Assembly (NCBI GenBank): GCA_024644875.1
Contig: JAHEGY010000002.1
Span: forward strand, 32,160 to 96,159
Reading direction: 5' to 3'
Length of the DNA: 64,000 nt
From: Cyclobacteriaceae bacterium
Lineage (GTDB): Bacteria > Bacteroidota > Bacteroidia > Cytophagales > Cyclobacteriaceae
Below, one piece after another: positions 33,969 to 43,418 of this stretch (its first letter is position 1; the number at the start of each line of letters is the position of its first letter). A program made the position numbers and the translations under genes. Below the pieces are notes generated by a model. That model made no database searches. It was given only the letters and a program-made list of their open reading frames with translations, and had not been told where the DNA came from.

Positions 33969-36900
33969 TCATCGACTTCCTCCACGCCATATTTCTATCC
34001 AACCTTTAAACACTCCCTTTCCCGGAATATCTAATCTATAATAGTAGGTCCCATCTGGATTATCTCCACCATCCCAGAGATTGTTATAATTATAATCATT
34101 GGATTCAAAAATAGTTCTTCCCCATCGATTGGATACGATAAGAAGAGTTCCTGATCCAGGAGGAGGCAAATTCCTTATAAAAAAGTAATCGTTATGCGAA
34201 TCATCATTGGGTGTAAAAACGTTGGGCACGAAGATGGCCGTATCATAGCCGACAGTCACCTCCTCAAATATTTCACATCCATAAGCATCGCGGACTGACA
34301 CTTCATATACACCGCTGTAAAGTTCCTTATGTATATACGTAAGATTTGTTCCATCCCATATCACCTCATCCCAGTCTCTGTCTATATCCTGTCCTGGAAA
34401 ATTAGACATGATCGTTTCAATTCTAGTTTCATATGGGTCACCCCCGCTGGGTGAAACTTCAATTGACAAAGTACCACTTCCAACATCCACCCATGATTCA
34501 GTTACTCCAGTTATAGTAAATGCCAATTCAAATTCAGGTTCAAGAATCTCAAATACATCAGAGATCGAGGATAAATTACAGCCGGATTGATTCTGGGATA
34601 GCTGTATCTGGTATTGTCCGGCAACTATCTGATCAGTTACAGTGCCATCAATTGTATACCCTCCCACAAAATCATCTTGAATAAGTGTCTCATTATATAC
34701 AATATTCATCGATGGAATGGAAATTAACTCTAAAAGATAAATTGCCGTAGAATCCCCGATAACATTTCCCAGAGTTACCGATCCTGTTCCATTAACGCCT
34801 TTACAGGGGATGCGGCCAATATCATTGACATCAAAAGAAATAGCAGTAGGACCTCCAGTTAAAGTTATATCTGTGCGGCTCCCACATGCTGTAGGTCCAG
34901 ACAATAAGACATAATAAAATCCATTAGCTAATGTATCTATGGCAACCCAGGTATTTGAAGGTAATGGTTGCATAGTCACATCGGATTCTGGTGTATCATT
35001 CTCTGCAAAACCGTACATATACGGTGGCTTGTGAATATTCACTGCTGAATCTACAAAAATTCTGACCTGACCATCTTTGCCATCTCCTGCGCAGGTTGGA
35101 GCTATGGTCTGAATGTTAGCCTGCAAAGAACCGGGGAAATCGACCAATACATCAGGATCCTCTACAACACAATTATTGACATCCATTACCCTGATATTCT
35201 TTAATCCGGCTGAAAGGCCATTATATACAGGCAGATCATTCAGATCTATAGCTGTGAAGGAACCAAACTCAAAAGATATTTGATAGGGCTCCAATCCTCC
35301 TCCAATTGTTTCCAATATAACACTGCCATCATCATTACTGCAGGTTGCATCTGCAGTTGAATAAGTGAATTGTATTTCGGGATATTCATTATTTATGGTA
35401 ACCGGAACCTGTTCAAGACATAATGAGCTGGCATTTTCTCTGACAAGGATAAGATATGTACCCAGGGGTGGTAAGCTGTCAATATACTCTCCGGAATTAA
35501 AAGTATCCCAGGTGAATCCGTTCAGTGAATACTCATAGGGATCAGAACCTCCGGTGACATTTATTATAGCTCTGCCCCAGGGTTGGTTATAGCAGGTAGA
35601 ATTAACAAATGAAGCTGTATCGGCCGATGCAATTATATTGGAAGGGTCAGTAAGTACCACCGTATCCCTTTCTGTAATGCACATCGCTGTATCATCTACG
35701 ATCTCATAAACATACGTGCCATCACCAATGTTATCAAAAAAACCAGTTTGATTGGAAATGAGAATACTATCCGGAGTTATCAGTTGGTAAGTATAGAAAC
35801 CTGTTCCACCAGAGGCCAGAATCTGGATTTCACCATCCGTTGCATTACAACCCGGATCGACTGTCGTAACCGTTGAAGTAATACCACTACAATCAATAAT
35901 ACACCATATAACATTTACCACAACTTCTGCTCCAACACTTTCCCCACATCCATCATCCTGAGTGGCATAAAAAGTGGCAGTCCCTGTTGATGACATATCA
36001 AGTAGTGTGGAATCAGGTGTGAAATTATTTCCGGTACCTACCAGGGTAGTAAGAGCAGCATCACTATACCAAAGAATATTGGCTCCCAAAGCAGTTAAAT
36101 TAGGCTGGGGATCCCCAACGCAAACATTCGTCAGGTTATTTACGATAGGCGGATAGGATTGGATCTTGACATGTACAGATGCAGAATCATACGGGCCTGA
36201 ACCACATGTGCTAGACTGTACCATATAAAAATAGGTAGTATCAGGAATAGAAGTATCCAATTCTGCTGGTCCTGGTGTATAGGTATTACCAGTACCAACA
36301 AGGTTAGTTAATCCGGGATCAGAATACCATAATATATTGCTGCCAATTGCCGCTAGTGTCGGTGCCGGATCGTTCACACATATTTCATAACGCCGCTGCC
36401 CTGGGACAGGTGGGCTGGATGGTACATCAATATAACGGATCTTGCTAGAATCCGGTAAGCTTTCTGTACAGGTACCGATGGTCTGTGTAGCATAAAAGGT
36501 TGTATCAAGTGGCGAAATATTGTCTAATACAGGCGTATATGTATTTCCTGTTCCGATTAGATTGGTCAAAGCCAAATCAGAATACCATTGTATATTAACT
36601 CCTGCCGCTATTAATTGTGGGATGGGATCATTTAAACAATTGAGCGAATCTGAAAATGCCAAAACCGGGGCGCTTGAAACACCCGATCCTCCCACATTAA
36701 CAGAACCATCATTCAGGCTCAGGTTAGCATCACACAAATTCACGTCCAACACAGAAATACTTATCGGGTTGCTGGCAAAAGATATTGCTGATGCAAAACA
36801 ATCAGGCCCGATCAGTTCGTACCGGATTTCAAATAAACTTTGACCATCCGCCAATGATTGGCCTGCTGCACTTGATTCAGACCATATTAGCGTTAAGGTA

Positions 36901-39707
36901 GATGAGTCGGCCAGGTTGAAATCAGTTGGATCTAATTCGCTAATTCCGGCTATATTTTCTACACCAATAAAACGAATTATAGTTTCATCCCATGTAATAG
37001 ATAAATTCGTGGTTATAATGTTATTAAATCCCTGAACAGAAACAGGCATTACAAGTTGATTTCCCATATTCCCTGATGAACTGGGTATTGATAAGCTTAC
37101 ATCCTCACGCGGATTGACGTTAACATTGACATCAGGGGGCAGATTTGCCGGATCCAGTGTACAGGCGTTCTGATCGAATACACTGACCACCGTGTACGCT
37201 GTAGTCACTGAGAGCGGACCAGTATTGAATGTTAATGGTGTCGCATCGGGTACAAAAACAGAGTCAGCTATTGTTGTCCCTCCATCTGTAGAAAGGTATA
37301 CGTTGTAAGGTTGAGTTCCTCCTGTTATTGCTATGGATAAATCAGCGCTTTCATTTTCACATATTGTTGTATTACCTGTAAAGACAAATGAGGATGGCCT
37401 GGGATTTACATTCACCGGTAAAATCGTAGGAATAATTGCATTGCAACCTGTCACATCAACATAATTCACACTTACCTGAAAAGGAGCTGTACCATCCCAT
37501 TGTATCTCAATATTTGAATCAGTGGCTGTCCCTCCACTTATTATAGTACCTCCTGAAACAGTCCATATATAATTTGATATTCCCGGACCTGATTCTGTGG
37601 TGTAAGTCTCGATAGATTCAAAGCAGACTATACCATTACCTGTTAATGTTGGAACCGGAAGAGGATCAACTGTTACTGGTAAAATAGTAGAGGGAGATGC
37701 CGTACATCCATTGACATCGGTATAACTTACACTCAGCTGATGGGGAGCAGTACCATCCCAGTTTATAAAAACATGGGGATCAGAGGTTGTGCCTCCACTA
37801 ACTATGGTACCTCCGTTAACAGACCAAACATAATTTGACTGACCTGCCGTTGAATCTGTGGTATATAATTCAGTGGACAATTCACAAACTGTTCCCGGGC
37901 CATCAAGAGAGGGTATTGGCAATGGTATTACAGTTACTGGTAGTACTGCAGGTGATGTGGCTGTACAGCCATTAATATCAGTATAGTTAACACTTACATC
38001 GAAAGGTGCCACTCCATCCCATAGTATTTCGATACTTGGATCCGTGGCAGTCCCACCATTTACTATTGTACCTCCATTAACTATCCAGGAATATGCGGTT
38101 TCTCCTGAACCTGATTCCGTTGAATAAATTCCTGTAGCCCCGACACACAATGATGCGGGTCCTGTTATAGTAGGCACAGGTAAAGGATTTACAGTTATTG
38201 ATAAAACCGTTGGGCTTGCTGCTGTGCATCCGTTGACATCCGAATAATTTACACTGACCTCATGGGGTGTAGTACCATCCCATAATATTTCGATGGAAGG
38301 ATCTGTAGCAGTACCACCGCTTACAATCGTCCCTCCGCTAACAGTCCATATATAATTAGAAATACCAGCTCCTGAATCAGTAGTATAAGTTTCCTGAGAA
38401 ACTGCACATACACTGGCTGGCCCGGTCAAAGCTGGTACAGGCAAAGGATTAACATTAACAGGAAGTATAGTGGGAGTCGATGCCGTACAGCCATTGCCAT
38501 CAGTATAGCTTACACTTACCTGGTAAGGAGCTGAGCCATCCCATGTTATTTCAATATTCCCATCTGATACACTACCACCACTAATTATTGTACCTCCCGT
38601 AACATTCCAGATATAGTTGCTTTCACCGGAACCGGATTCGGTTGTATAAATGTTTGTGGAACCGATACAGACATCATTTGATCCTGTTATTGTAGGAACA
38701 GGAAGCGGGTTAACATTCACAGGATAATTCGTTGGACTGGCTGCATCGCAACCAAAAGTATTATCATAGTTAACTGATACATTAAAAGGACCCAATCCAT
38801 CCCATCGTACCTGTACTGATGCATCCGTTGAGGTACCCCCACCTATAATCACACCTCCCAATACCTCCCATACATAGTTTGATTCGCCCGAACCCGATTC
38901 AGTAGTATAAAGTCCAATATCTCCGAAGCAAACATTGTTTGGCCCATTTATGGTTGGGTTTGGTAGTGGATTTTCAATCACACTTACCGGAGTACCAAGG
39001 TCAGTACCTGTACATCCATTTCCATCACTCAGAACCGTTACCTGATAAATCCCCGGAGCAGCATTGCTGATGGTATATATATCAGAGAGGTAGCCGGTGA
39101 CTGATACGGGTATTCCGGAGACAGTATATGTGAAATCGTATGGCACCGCCCCGGTAAAATTTATAGTAACATCCGGCAGAGGATCTCCTGCACAGACAGT
39201 TCCGCCACCAGAAAGAATTGCGGTTGGCAGTGGTTCTCCTTGTCTGATAGGTGTACCAAGAGGATTCCCAACATATATCTCGGTGCAATTATCACCATCC
39301 AGCCTTTCAGCTATAATAAAATATCCGAATAGCCCGCTATTCGGAGGGAGATTTCTGAAAACAATGCTATTGGGTGAGGTAAAATCGATAAATATACTAG
39401 GATTAATAGGAGAAGTAGGTGGCGCAATTCCAATATCATCATAGACATAGCCCGGAATACTAGCATCCCATAATGCGTACCTGTAACCTCCTGTGGGATC
39501 CAGGTCACCTAAACTTGGTTCATAGATCCCAGCTGCAGTAACAAAATCAATTGATATCCATCCATCTTCTGATCCAATGCAGGATTCATCCTGTGCCACA
39601 ATGGTACTGTTACTTTCAATTCGGTCTGGACATTGAGCCAATAGTTCGTTTGCACTTAATAACATTAAGCTCTGAATCACATAATATGTTATCCGAATTT
39701 TCCTCAC
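33969..39707 (-). CDS. giant secreted protein with PKD-like, cohesin-like and SprB repeats and T9SS type B domain
   Basis: Protein of 1,912 residues; signal peptide ends near LLAQ (25), start GTG 39707. Domain order, approximate: N-terminal module (26-245); six tandem PKD-like repeats of about 86 residues (250-770), each running from a TITGPxxVC-type opening through TTESG, a VSGGTIVSGGTATD-like strand and WDG to VNPLPVP; an Ig-like domain (770-870); a cohesin-like domain (870-1005); three Ig-like repeats with ILWYSDxxLTxLVGTGNTYTP (1005-1270); several SprB-type repeats (1270-1760); and a C-terminal T9SS type B gliding-associated domain from VFTPNDDSHNDYF to the end. Predicted export through the type IX system as a cell-surface adhesin or gliding protein. 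Ligand unknown. Confidence 0.92.
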   Translation of the reverse strand: MRKIRITYYVIQSLMLLSANELLAQCPDRIESNSTIVAQDESCIGSEDGWISIDFVTAAGIYEPSLGDLDPTGGYRYALWDASIPGYVYDDIGIAPPTSPINPSIFIDFTSPNSIVFRNLPPNSGLFGYFIIAERLDGDNCTEIYVGNPLGTPIRQGEPLPTAILSGGGTVCAGDPLPDVTINFTGAVPYDFTYTVSGIPVSVTGYLSDIYTISNAAPGIYQVTVLSDGNGCTGTDLGTPVSVIENPLPNPTINGPNNVCFGDIGLYTTESGSGESNYVWEVLGGVIIGGGTSTDASVQVRWDGLGPFNVSVNYDNTFGCDAASPTNYPVNVNPLPVPTITGSNDVCIGSTNIYTTESGSGESNYIWNVTGGTIISGGSVSDGNIEITWDGSAPYQVSVSYTDGNGCTASTPTILPVNVNPLPVPALTGPASVCAVSQETYTTDSGAGISNYIWTVSGGTIVSGGTATDPSIEILWDGTTPHEVSVNYSDVNGCTAASPTVLSITVNPLPVPTITGPASLCVGATGIYSTESGSGETAYSWIVNGGTIVNGGTATDPSIEILWDGVAPFDVSVNYTDINGCTATSPAVLPVTVIPLPIPSLDGPGTVCELSTELYTTDSTAGQSNYVWSVNGGTIVSGGTTSDPHVFINWDGTAPHQLSVSYTDVNGCTASPSTILPVTVDPLPVPTLTGNGIVCFESIETYTTESGPGISNYIWTVSGGTIISGGTATDSNIEIQWDGTAPFQVSVNYVDVTGCNAIIPTILPVNVNPRPSSFVFTGNTTICENESADLSIAITGGTQPYNVYLSTDGGTTIADSVFVPDATPLTFNTGPLSVTTAYTVVSVFDQNACTLDPANLPPDVNVNVNPREDVSLSIPSSSGNMGNQLVMPVSVQGFNNIITTNLSITWDETIIRFIGVENIAGISELDPTDFNLADSSTLTLIWSESSAAGQSLADGQSLFEIRYELIGPDCFASAISFASNPISISVLDVNLCDANLSLNDGSVNVGGSGVSSAPVLAFSDSLNCLNDPIPQLIAAGVNIQWYSDLALTNLIGTGNTYTPVLDNISPLDTTFYATQTIGTCTESLPDSSKIRYIDVPSSPPVPGQRRYEICVNDPAPTLAAIGSNILWYSDPGLTNLVGTGNTYTPGPAELDTSIPDTTYFYMVQSSTCGSGPYDSASVHVKIQSYPPIVNNLTNVCVGDPQPNLTALGANILWYSDAALTTLVGTGNNFTPDSTLLDMSSTGTATFYATQDDGCGESVGAEVVVNVIWCIIDCSGITSTVTTVDPGCNATDGEIQILASGGTGFYTYQLITPDSILISNQTGFFDNIGDGTYVYEIVDDTAMCITERDTVVLTDPSNIIASADTASFVNSTCYNQPWGRAIINVTGGSDPYEYSLNGFTWDTFNSGEYIDSLPPLGTYLILVRENASSLCLEQVPVTINNEYPEIQFTYSTADATCSNDDGSVILETIGGGLEPYQISFEFGSFTAIDLNDLPVYNGLSAGLKNIRVMDVNNCVVEDPDVLVDFPGSLQANIQTIAPTCAGDGKDGQVRIFVDSAVNIHKPPYMYGFAENDTPESDVTMQPLPSNTWVAIDTLANGFYYVLLSGPTACGSRTDITLTGGPTAISFDVNDIGRIPCKGVNGTGSVTLGNVIGDSTAIYLLELISIPSMNIVYNETLIQDDFVGGYTIDGTVTDQIVAGQYQIQLSQNQSGCNLSSISDVFEILEPEFELAFTITGVTESWVDVGSGTLSIEVSPSGGDPYETRIETIMSNFPGQDIDRDWDEVIWDGTNLTYIHKELYSGVYEVSVRDAYGCEIFEEVTVGYDTAIFVPNVFTPNDDSHNDYFFIRNLPPPGSGTLLIVSNRWGRTIFESNDYNYNNLWDGGDNPDGTYYYRLDIPGKGVFKGWIEIWRGGSR

Positions 39708-39724
39708 GTTTCTTATTTATCGCT

Positions 39725-40120
39725 TCATAATCGTTCTGAGATTGATACTTCCTTAGCAGGGCATTCTTCACCAATAAAAATGATCACACAATTTAACAAA
39801 TTGATGTTTTCAGGCATATTTCTCAACAATATCCGGTTGCCAGATTTGCTTACATCAATTTCATCGGGGGTCCCAATTGATGGAAAATTACTACTTTCAA
39901 GAAATAAATAATTACCTGAGCTGCTATCAAAAATATTTATCTCAAATCCTGAAATATTGACATTGGATTCAAATGAATCGAACACATTCAACTCCCTCGA
40001 ATCAGATGTAGCTGTAATACTGTTATCCAGCACTACCTTTTCGGGACATTGAGAAAAAGCTTGTAATGAAAATATTAAAAACAAAAGTGACAGTAAAATA
40101 ATTGATTTAAATCGACACAT
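39725..40120 (-). CDS. small secreted protein resembling the N-terminus of the giant protein
   Basis: Taken from ATG 40120 (MCRFKSIILL), giving a signal peptide that ends about FSQ; the frame is open 14 codons further upstream. The mature part of about 105 residues starts QCPEKVVLDNSITATSDS, matching QCPDRIESNSTIVAQDES at the start of the adjacent giant protein. Both later contain an IxxRNxPxN stretch followed by IIxxG.xC. The two N-terminal modules are therefore paralogous. It starts 17 bases upstream of the giant gene on the same strand and may be cotranscribed with it. No T9SS C-terminal domain. Function unknown. Confidence 0.65.
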   Translation of the reverse strand: MCRFKSIILLSLLFLIFSLQAFSQCPEKVVLDNSITATSDSRELNVFDSFESNVNISGFEINIFDSSSGNYLFLESSNFPSIGTPDEIDVSKSGNRILLRNMPENINLLNCVIIFIGEECPAKEVSISERL

Positions 40121-40303
40121 AACCAGTTGAATTTTTACCTTTAAAATACTGCCCACATTCAAAAATTTGTTTTAGTATTTATACATTTCACCACAAAAAA
40201 GTAATTATTTGCAAAAATTGAAAGAAAAACTTCATATTCCTTGATATGCGCCAAAAAATCAATTCATAGTAAAAACAAAATCTTTAAATAATCCAATTGC
40301 AGT

Positions 40304-41224
40304 CTAAAAAGAAAAACGTCTTTTAAACTCAAGGAGCTGAGTTTTAAGGTCTTTGTCATTTACATAATTAAGGTAGTCTCTAAGTTTTGATTCCGGTGAT
40401 ACTTTAAGGTCCCTCAATGAGAGATGCTGGTTAACAAAAATGAATTCTAAAAGTGGATAAAGTGTTTTCAATGCGTCAATAATATCAAGGATCGAATAAT
40501 TCTTATCTACCAGATTATAGGTGCCGCCTGGCACCTCACTGACGATGAGTTTTTCCATAACCTCAGCAAGGAGGCCTACACTGATAAATGATCTTGATTG
40601 TTTCCCGTTCCCATGGATAGAGATCCTGTTATTGAAATTTGCCTCAAACATGAATTTGTTTATCACGGCATCGAACCGCATACTTTTGCTGTAACCATAT
40701 ACATTTCCACACCTGAGGATATACGTTTGTTTCTTTTTGAATAGTCTTCTGACATGTTCTTCGCCCCTCAATTTCGAAATTCCATAAAATGTCTTGGCGT
40801 TGGGGATTGTATCTTCTATAAGAAAATCTTTTGAAGACCCATAAACTGAAGTACTACTGGCATATATAAATTTCTGAACACCCGAATCTTCAACAGCGTT
40901 AACCACTTCAGCCGTCCCCCAGTGATTAACCTGTTCATGGAAATGAGCATCCGTATTAGCAAAAGGGGTGGTTACCCTGGCAGCCAGATGATATACAACA
41001 TCAACCCCCTCTAACACCATTCTGAGTTTTCTGGAGTCAAGAATATCGCCCGATATGAAATTTACTTTTTCATGTCTCTCAAGTCGTCTTCCGAGAAATA
41101 AATTGTAATTCTGCCTGCCCAGATTATCATAGATAAGTATGTCTTCCACCTCATCGCACTTGACAAGAGTCTTTGTAAGCTCTGTCCCTACATACCCGGC
41201 ACCACCGGTTATTAATACCTTCAT
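40304..41224 (-). CDS. NAD-dependent epimerase/dehydratase
   Basis: Short-chain dehydrogenase-type (extended SDR) of 306 residues. Glycine motif TGGAGYVG at 7-14, DILDSRKL with the diphosphate aspartate, VVYHLAARVT, the catalytic serine/threonine in YASSTSVYG and YxxxK as YGISK (near 170). Typical of nucleotide-sugar epimerases/dehydratases; the exact substrate is unknown. It follows the APS/PAPS reductase gene by 6 bases on the same strand, so the two are likely cotranscribed. Confidence 0.88.
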   Translation of the reverse strand: MKVLITGGAGYVGTELTKTLVKCDEVEDILIYDNLGRQNYNLFLGRRLERHEKVNFISGDILDSRKLRMVLEGVDVVYHLAARVTTPFANTDAHFHEQVNHWGTAEVVNAVEDSGVQKFIYASSTSVYGSSKDFLIEDTIPNAKTFYGISKLRGEEHVRRLFKKKQTYILRCGNVYGYSKSMRFDAVINKFMFEANFNNRISIHGNGKQSRSFISVGLLAEVMEKLIVSEVPGGTYNLVDKNYSILDIIDALKTLYPLLEFIFVNQHLSLRDLKVSPESKLRDYLNYVNDKDLKTQLLEFKRRFSF

Positions 41225-41230
41225 TGATTA

Positions 41231-41887
41231 TTAATTAACGATGAGTTCAGTATGAAGACCACATTCAGTCTTATTCTGGCCATACCAGCGTGCTTCACGT
41301 TCTTGCATATCTGGATCAAGTTTCCTGGTACAGGGTTCACATCCAACACTTATATATCCTTTCGCCTCCAGGGGATGGTCAGGTAATTTATATTCTTTTC
41401 TGTAGTAGTAGATTTGTTTTGCGCTCCAATTAAGAATTGGATGAAACCTTAAGACATTATGCGGAGCTTCCTGTTCAATTTTAAAATTTTTTCTGATCGA
41501 ACTCTGGTCTCCACGTACACCAGTTATCCATATATCATATCCCTTCAGGATTTCCTCCATTGGAATAGTCTTATTCAAATGACAACAGTGATCGGGATCG
41601 GAAGTAAATAACAGTCTCCCATTGGAGTCCTTCTGCATATATTTAGGGGTATAGGGCTTAAGATCAATGGTATTAATCCCTAGAAGTCCGGTAATTTCCT
41701 CTTTAAATTCAATGGTTTCAGGGAAATGATAACCAGTATTAATGAAATAAACAGGTATAGATTTATCGATCCTACTTAAAATATGTAGCAATACAATGCT
41801 ATGGGATTGAAAAGATGAGGTCGTGAAAATTCTTTTCCCTGATTCTCTATAGCCCGTTATTCGCTCTTTAATTTCAGAAAAATTCAA
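41231..41887 (-). CDS. cysH: adenylylsulfate/phosphoadenylylsulfate reductase
   Basis: Thiol-dependent reductase of activated sulfate to sulfite, 218 residues from TTG 41887. An upstream in-frame TTG at 41914 is less likely because it falls within the -7 promoter element. The PP-loop sequence SFQSHSIVLLHIL and FINTGYHFPET bind the nucleotide. The cysteine pairs HCC (DPDHCCHLNK) and CEPC (SVGCEPCTR) are the [4Fe-4S] ligands, pointing to the APS-using type, and the catalytic cysteine is in ECGLH near the end. No other sulfate-assimilation genes are in the window. Probably cotranscribed with the epimerase. Confidence 0.9.
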   Translation of the reverse strand: MNFSEIKERITGYRESGKRIFTTSSFQSHSIVLLHILSRIDKSIPVYFINTGYHFPETIEFKEEITGLLGINTIDLKPYTPKYMQKDSNGRLLFTSDPDHCCHLNKTIPMEEILKGYDIWITGVRGDQSSIRKNFKIEQEAPHNVLRFHPILNWSAKQIYYYRKEYKLPDHPLEAKGYISVGCEPCTRKLDPDMQEREARWYGQNKTECGLHTELIVN

Positions 41888-41911
41888 GACTGTAAAAAAT
41901 TGTGTTCGTGG

Positions 41912-41945
41912 CAAATATATAAAAAATTATGTCCGCTTCACAAAA
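41912..41945 (-). promoter_or_regulatory. Bacteroidota promoter of cysH
   Basis: On the minus strand a TTTTG -33 element (41945-41941) is followed after 21 bases by an exact TAnnTTTG -7 element, TATATTTG (41919-41912). Transcription would begin near 41905, supporting TTG 41887 as the cysH start. This is the best-matched promoter in the window. Confidence 0.55.
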
Positions 41946-42133
41946 TATCTTCTGCTTATAATATTTTCTTCAGTTCATTTCCAATTATGGCGCATAAAAT
42001 AATTATTTATTATTGGTAATATTTGAGCTTATTTTCTTGAAAATGATCATATTCATTATATTATTTAGTATTATTAAAATATATTTATAGTCGGATGTGA
42101 GAAATTATTTTTAACAACAAATTTTTTCAAGTT

Positions 42134-42472
42134 ATGGCAAGAATTGGAACAATAGATTTCAGTGGGATATCGGGGCATAAATACACATTTAATGTATACC
42201 CTATAAAAAACGATTTTAAGAAAAACAAAGGAGCGGTTTATGTTGTTACCCGCAGAACCGTAAAATATGATGGCACAGTTGATCATAACTTATTATATAT
42301 TGGCACGTGTAAAGATGTTTCAACTGTTCAGGGTATGATCAAAGATCTGGACTGTTTTATAAGAGAACATGCAAACTGTATTTGCACATATTGGGAAGAT
42401 AATTCCAAGTTGAGAGTAAATATAAATGATGACCTAATTAACCATTATCATCCACCATGCAATTATGAATAA
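42134..42472 (+). CDS. diverged GIY-YIG-like small protein
   Basis: Protein of 112 residues. GAVYVV at 33-38 and LLYIG at 53-57 correspond in order and spacing to the GIY and YIG strands, and the C-terminal LINHYHPPCN (101-110) matches the family's PxxN end. The arginine normally found after YIG and the catalytic glutamate before the last helix are not present, and the middle carries three cysteines (C73, C82, C84). So the fold is likely but nuclease activity is doubtful. Start ATG 42134. It stands alone, convergent with the next gene. Could also be an unrelated small protein with chance similarity. Confidence 0.55.
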   Translation: MARIGTIDFSGISGHKYTFNVYPIKNDFKKNKGAVYVVTRRTVKYDGTVDHNLLYIGTCKDVSTVQGMIKDLDCFIREHANCICTYWEDNSKLRVNINDDLINHYHPPCNYE

Positions 42473-42494
42473 TGAATCCCTGATCTATAAGGAT

Positions 42495-43205
42495 TTATTT
42501 TTCTTCTTTCAATTTTACAACATTAAAAATTTCTTTTTCAGTGTAATCGCAATAGGTGCACCTGTATCTTTTAAGTAATTCACCCGATGATATCACTGTG
42601 GGGGCAATCAGTAATTCTTCCTTTTCAATTTTAAAAGTTTGATAATTGCACTTAGGGCATTGCTTTATCGCATATTTCCCTGAATATTTCTCTATTTGGG
42701 TATATCCCGTATCCTCATCAATCCAAACATCATAATCAACTGAAAACACATCTTCTTCAGCCTGCATGCCTTCATCAAGATATACATCCTCTTCTTCTTC
42801 GGTTAATAATTTCATTGGCCTTCCTGTTTTCGGAGAAATCCTGGGTTTATACCTAAGTCGGTTCAATCTTCGGTTTATATAATCAGGGTAATAGTGTTTA
42901 AGAATATAGTATACAGCATAGGCTATAGAAAGTGCGAGGATTAGTACAATAAGAAAATCCAACAAATAATTCAGTCTGACAACATCAGGAATGATCTTTT
43001 TTGGATAAATAAGTAAGGCGGCCAACCACAGGATGATTGAATTCCAGATCACCCGTTTTTCATTTCTGCTGATCAGGTTATATTTTTCCTTATTCCCTTT
43101 TAATAGATTTTTTTTTACTAAGTAAATAGCAAATAAAAGTATACCTGAGAAAATAAGCAGATATGAAAGAATTGGGGAAAACTTATCAAGAATGTCTAAA
43201 AACAT
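42495..43205 (-). CDS. membrane protein with C-terminal zinc ribbon
   Basis: Taken from ATG 43205 (MFLDILDKF), 236 residues; an upstream TTG at 43232 would lie too close to a candidate promoter. Three or four hydrophobic helices fall in the first 110 residues, followed by a soluble domain with acidic EEEEDVYLDEG and a four-cysteine zinc ribbon, CPKC (near 190) and CTYC (near 220). No family is recognised. The arrangement suggests an inner-membrane protein with a cytoplasmic metal-binding domain. It converges with the GIY-YIG-like gene. Confidence 0.65.
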   Translation of the reverse strand: MFLDILDKFSPILSYLLIFSGILLFAIYLVKKNLLKGNKEKYNLISRNEKRVIWNSIILWLAALLIYPKKIIPDVVRLNYLLDFLIVLILALSIAYAVYYILKHYYPDYINRRLNRLRYKPRISPKTGRPMKLLTEEEEDVYLDEGMQAEEDVFSVDYDVWIDEDTGYTQIEKYSGKYAIKQCPKCNYQTFKIEKEELLIAPTVISSGELLKRYRCTYCDYTEKEIFNVVKLKEEK

Positions 43206-43239
43206 ATTTATTTCCCATAAAAAAATAAACAATCTCTGG

Positions 43240-43247
43240 CAAATGTA
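43240..43247 (-). promoter_or_regulatory. candidate -7 element for the zinc-ribbon membrane protein gene
   Basis: The minus strand reads TACATTTG, an exact TAnnTTTG match. Transcription would begin near 43233, leaving a leader of about 28 bases before ATG 43205, which favours that start over TTG 43232. Confidence 0.4.
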
Positions 43248-43418
43248 ATAATGAAAGCTTAAGATATCATTAAAAACTGCTTAAATAAATTCGAATGAAA
43301 AGATTATACTGAATTGAATTTAAACAACCATTCTAAAAAGATAGTGAGCAGAAATATTAAGGTTAAGATGTAAAAGGTTTATTTGATTATAAATTAGCAA
43401 TGTGAGAAAATCAGATGA

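Noticed and set aside
36520..36843. 107-codon frame opposite the giant T9SS gene
   Set aside because: Antisense shadow created by the repeat composition of the real gene; other similar frames in this region were dropped for the same reason.
42474..42500. Weak hairpin AATCC...GGATT before a T-rich run
   Set aside because: The stem is only 5 bp and lies largely next to the end of a convergent gene; too weak to call a terminator.
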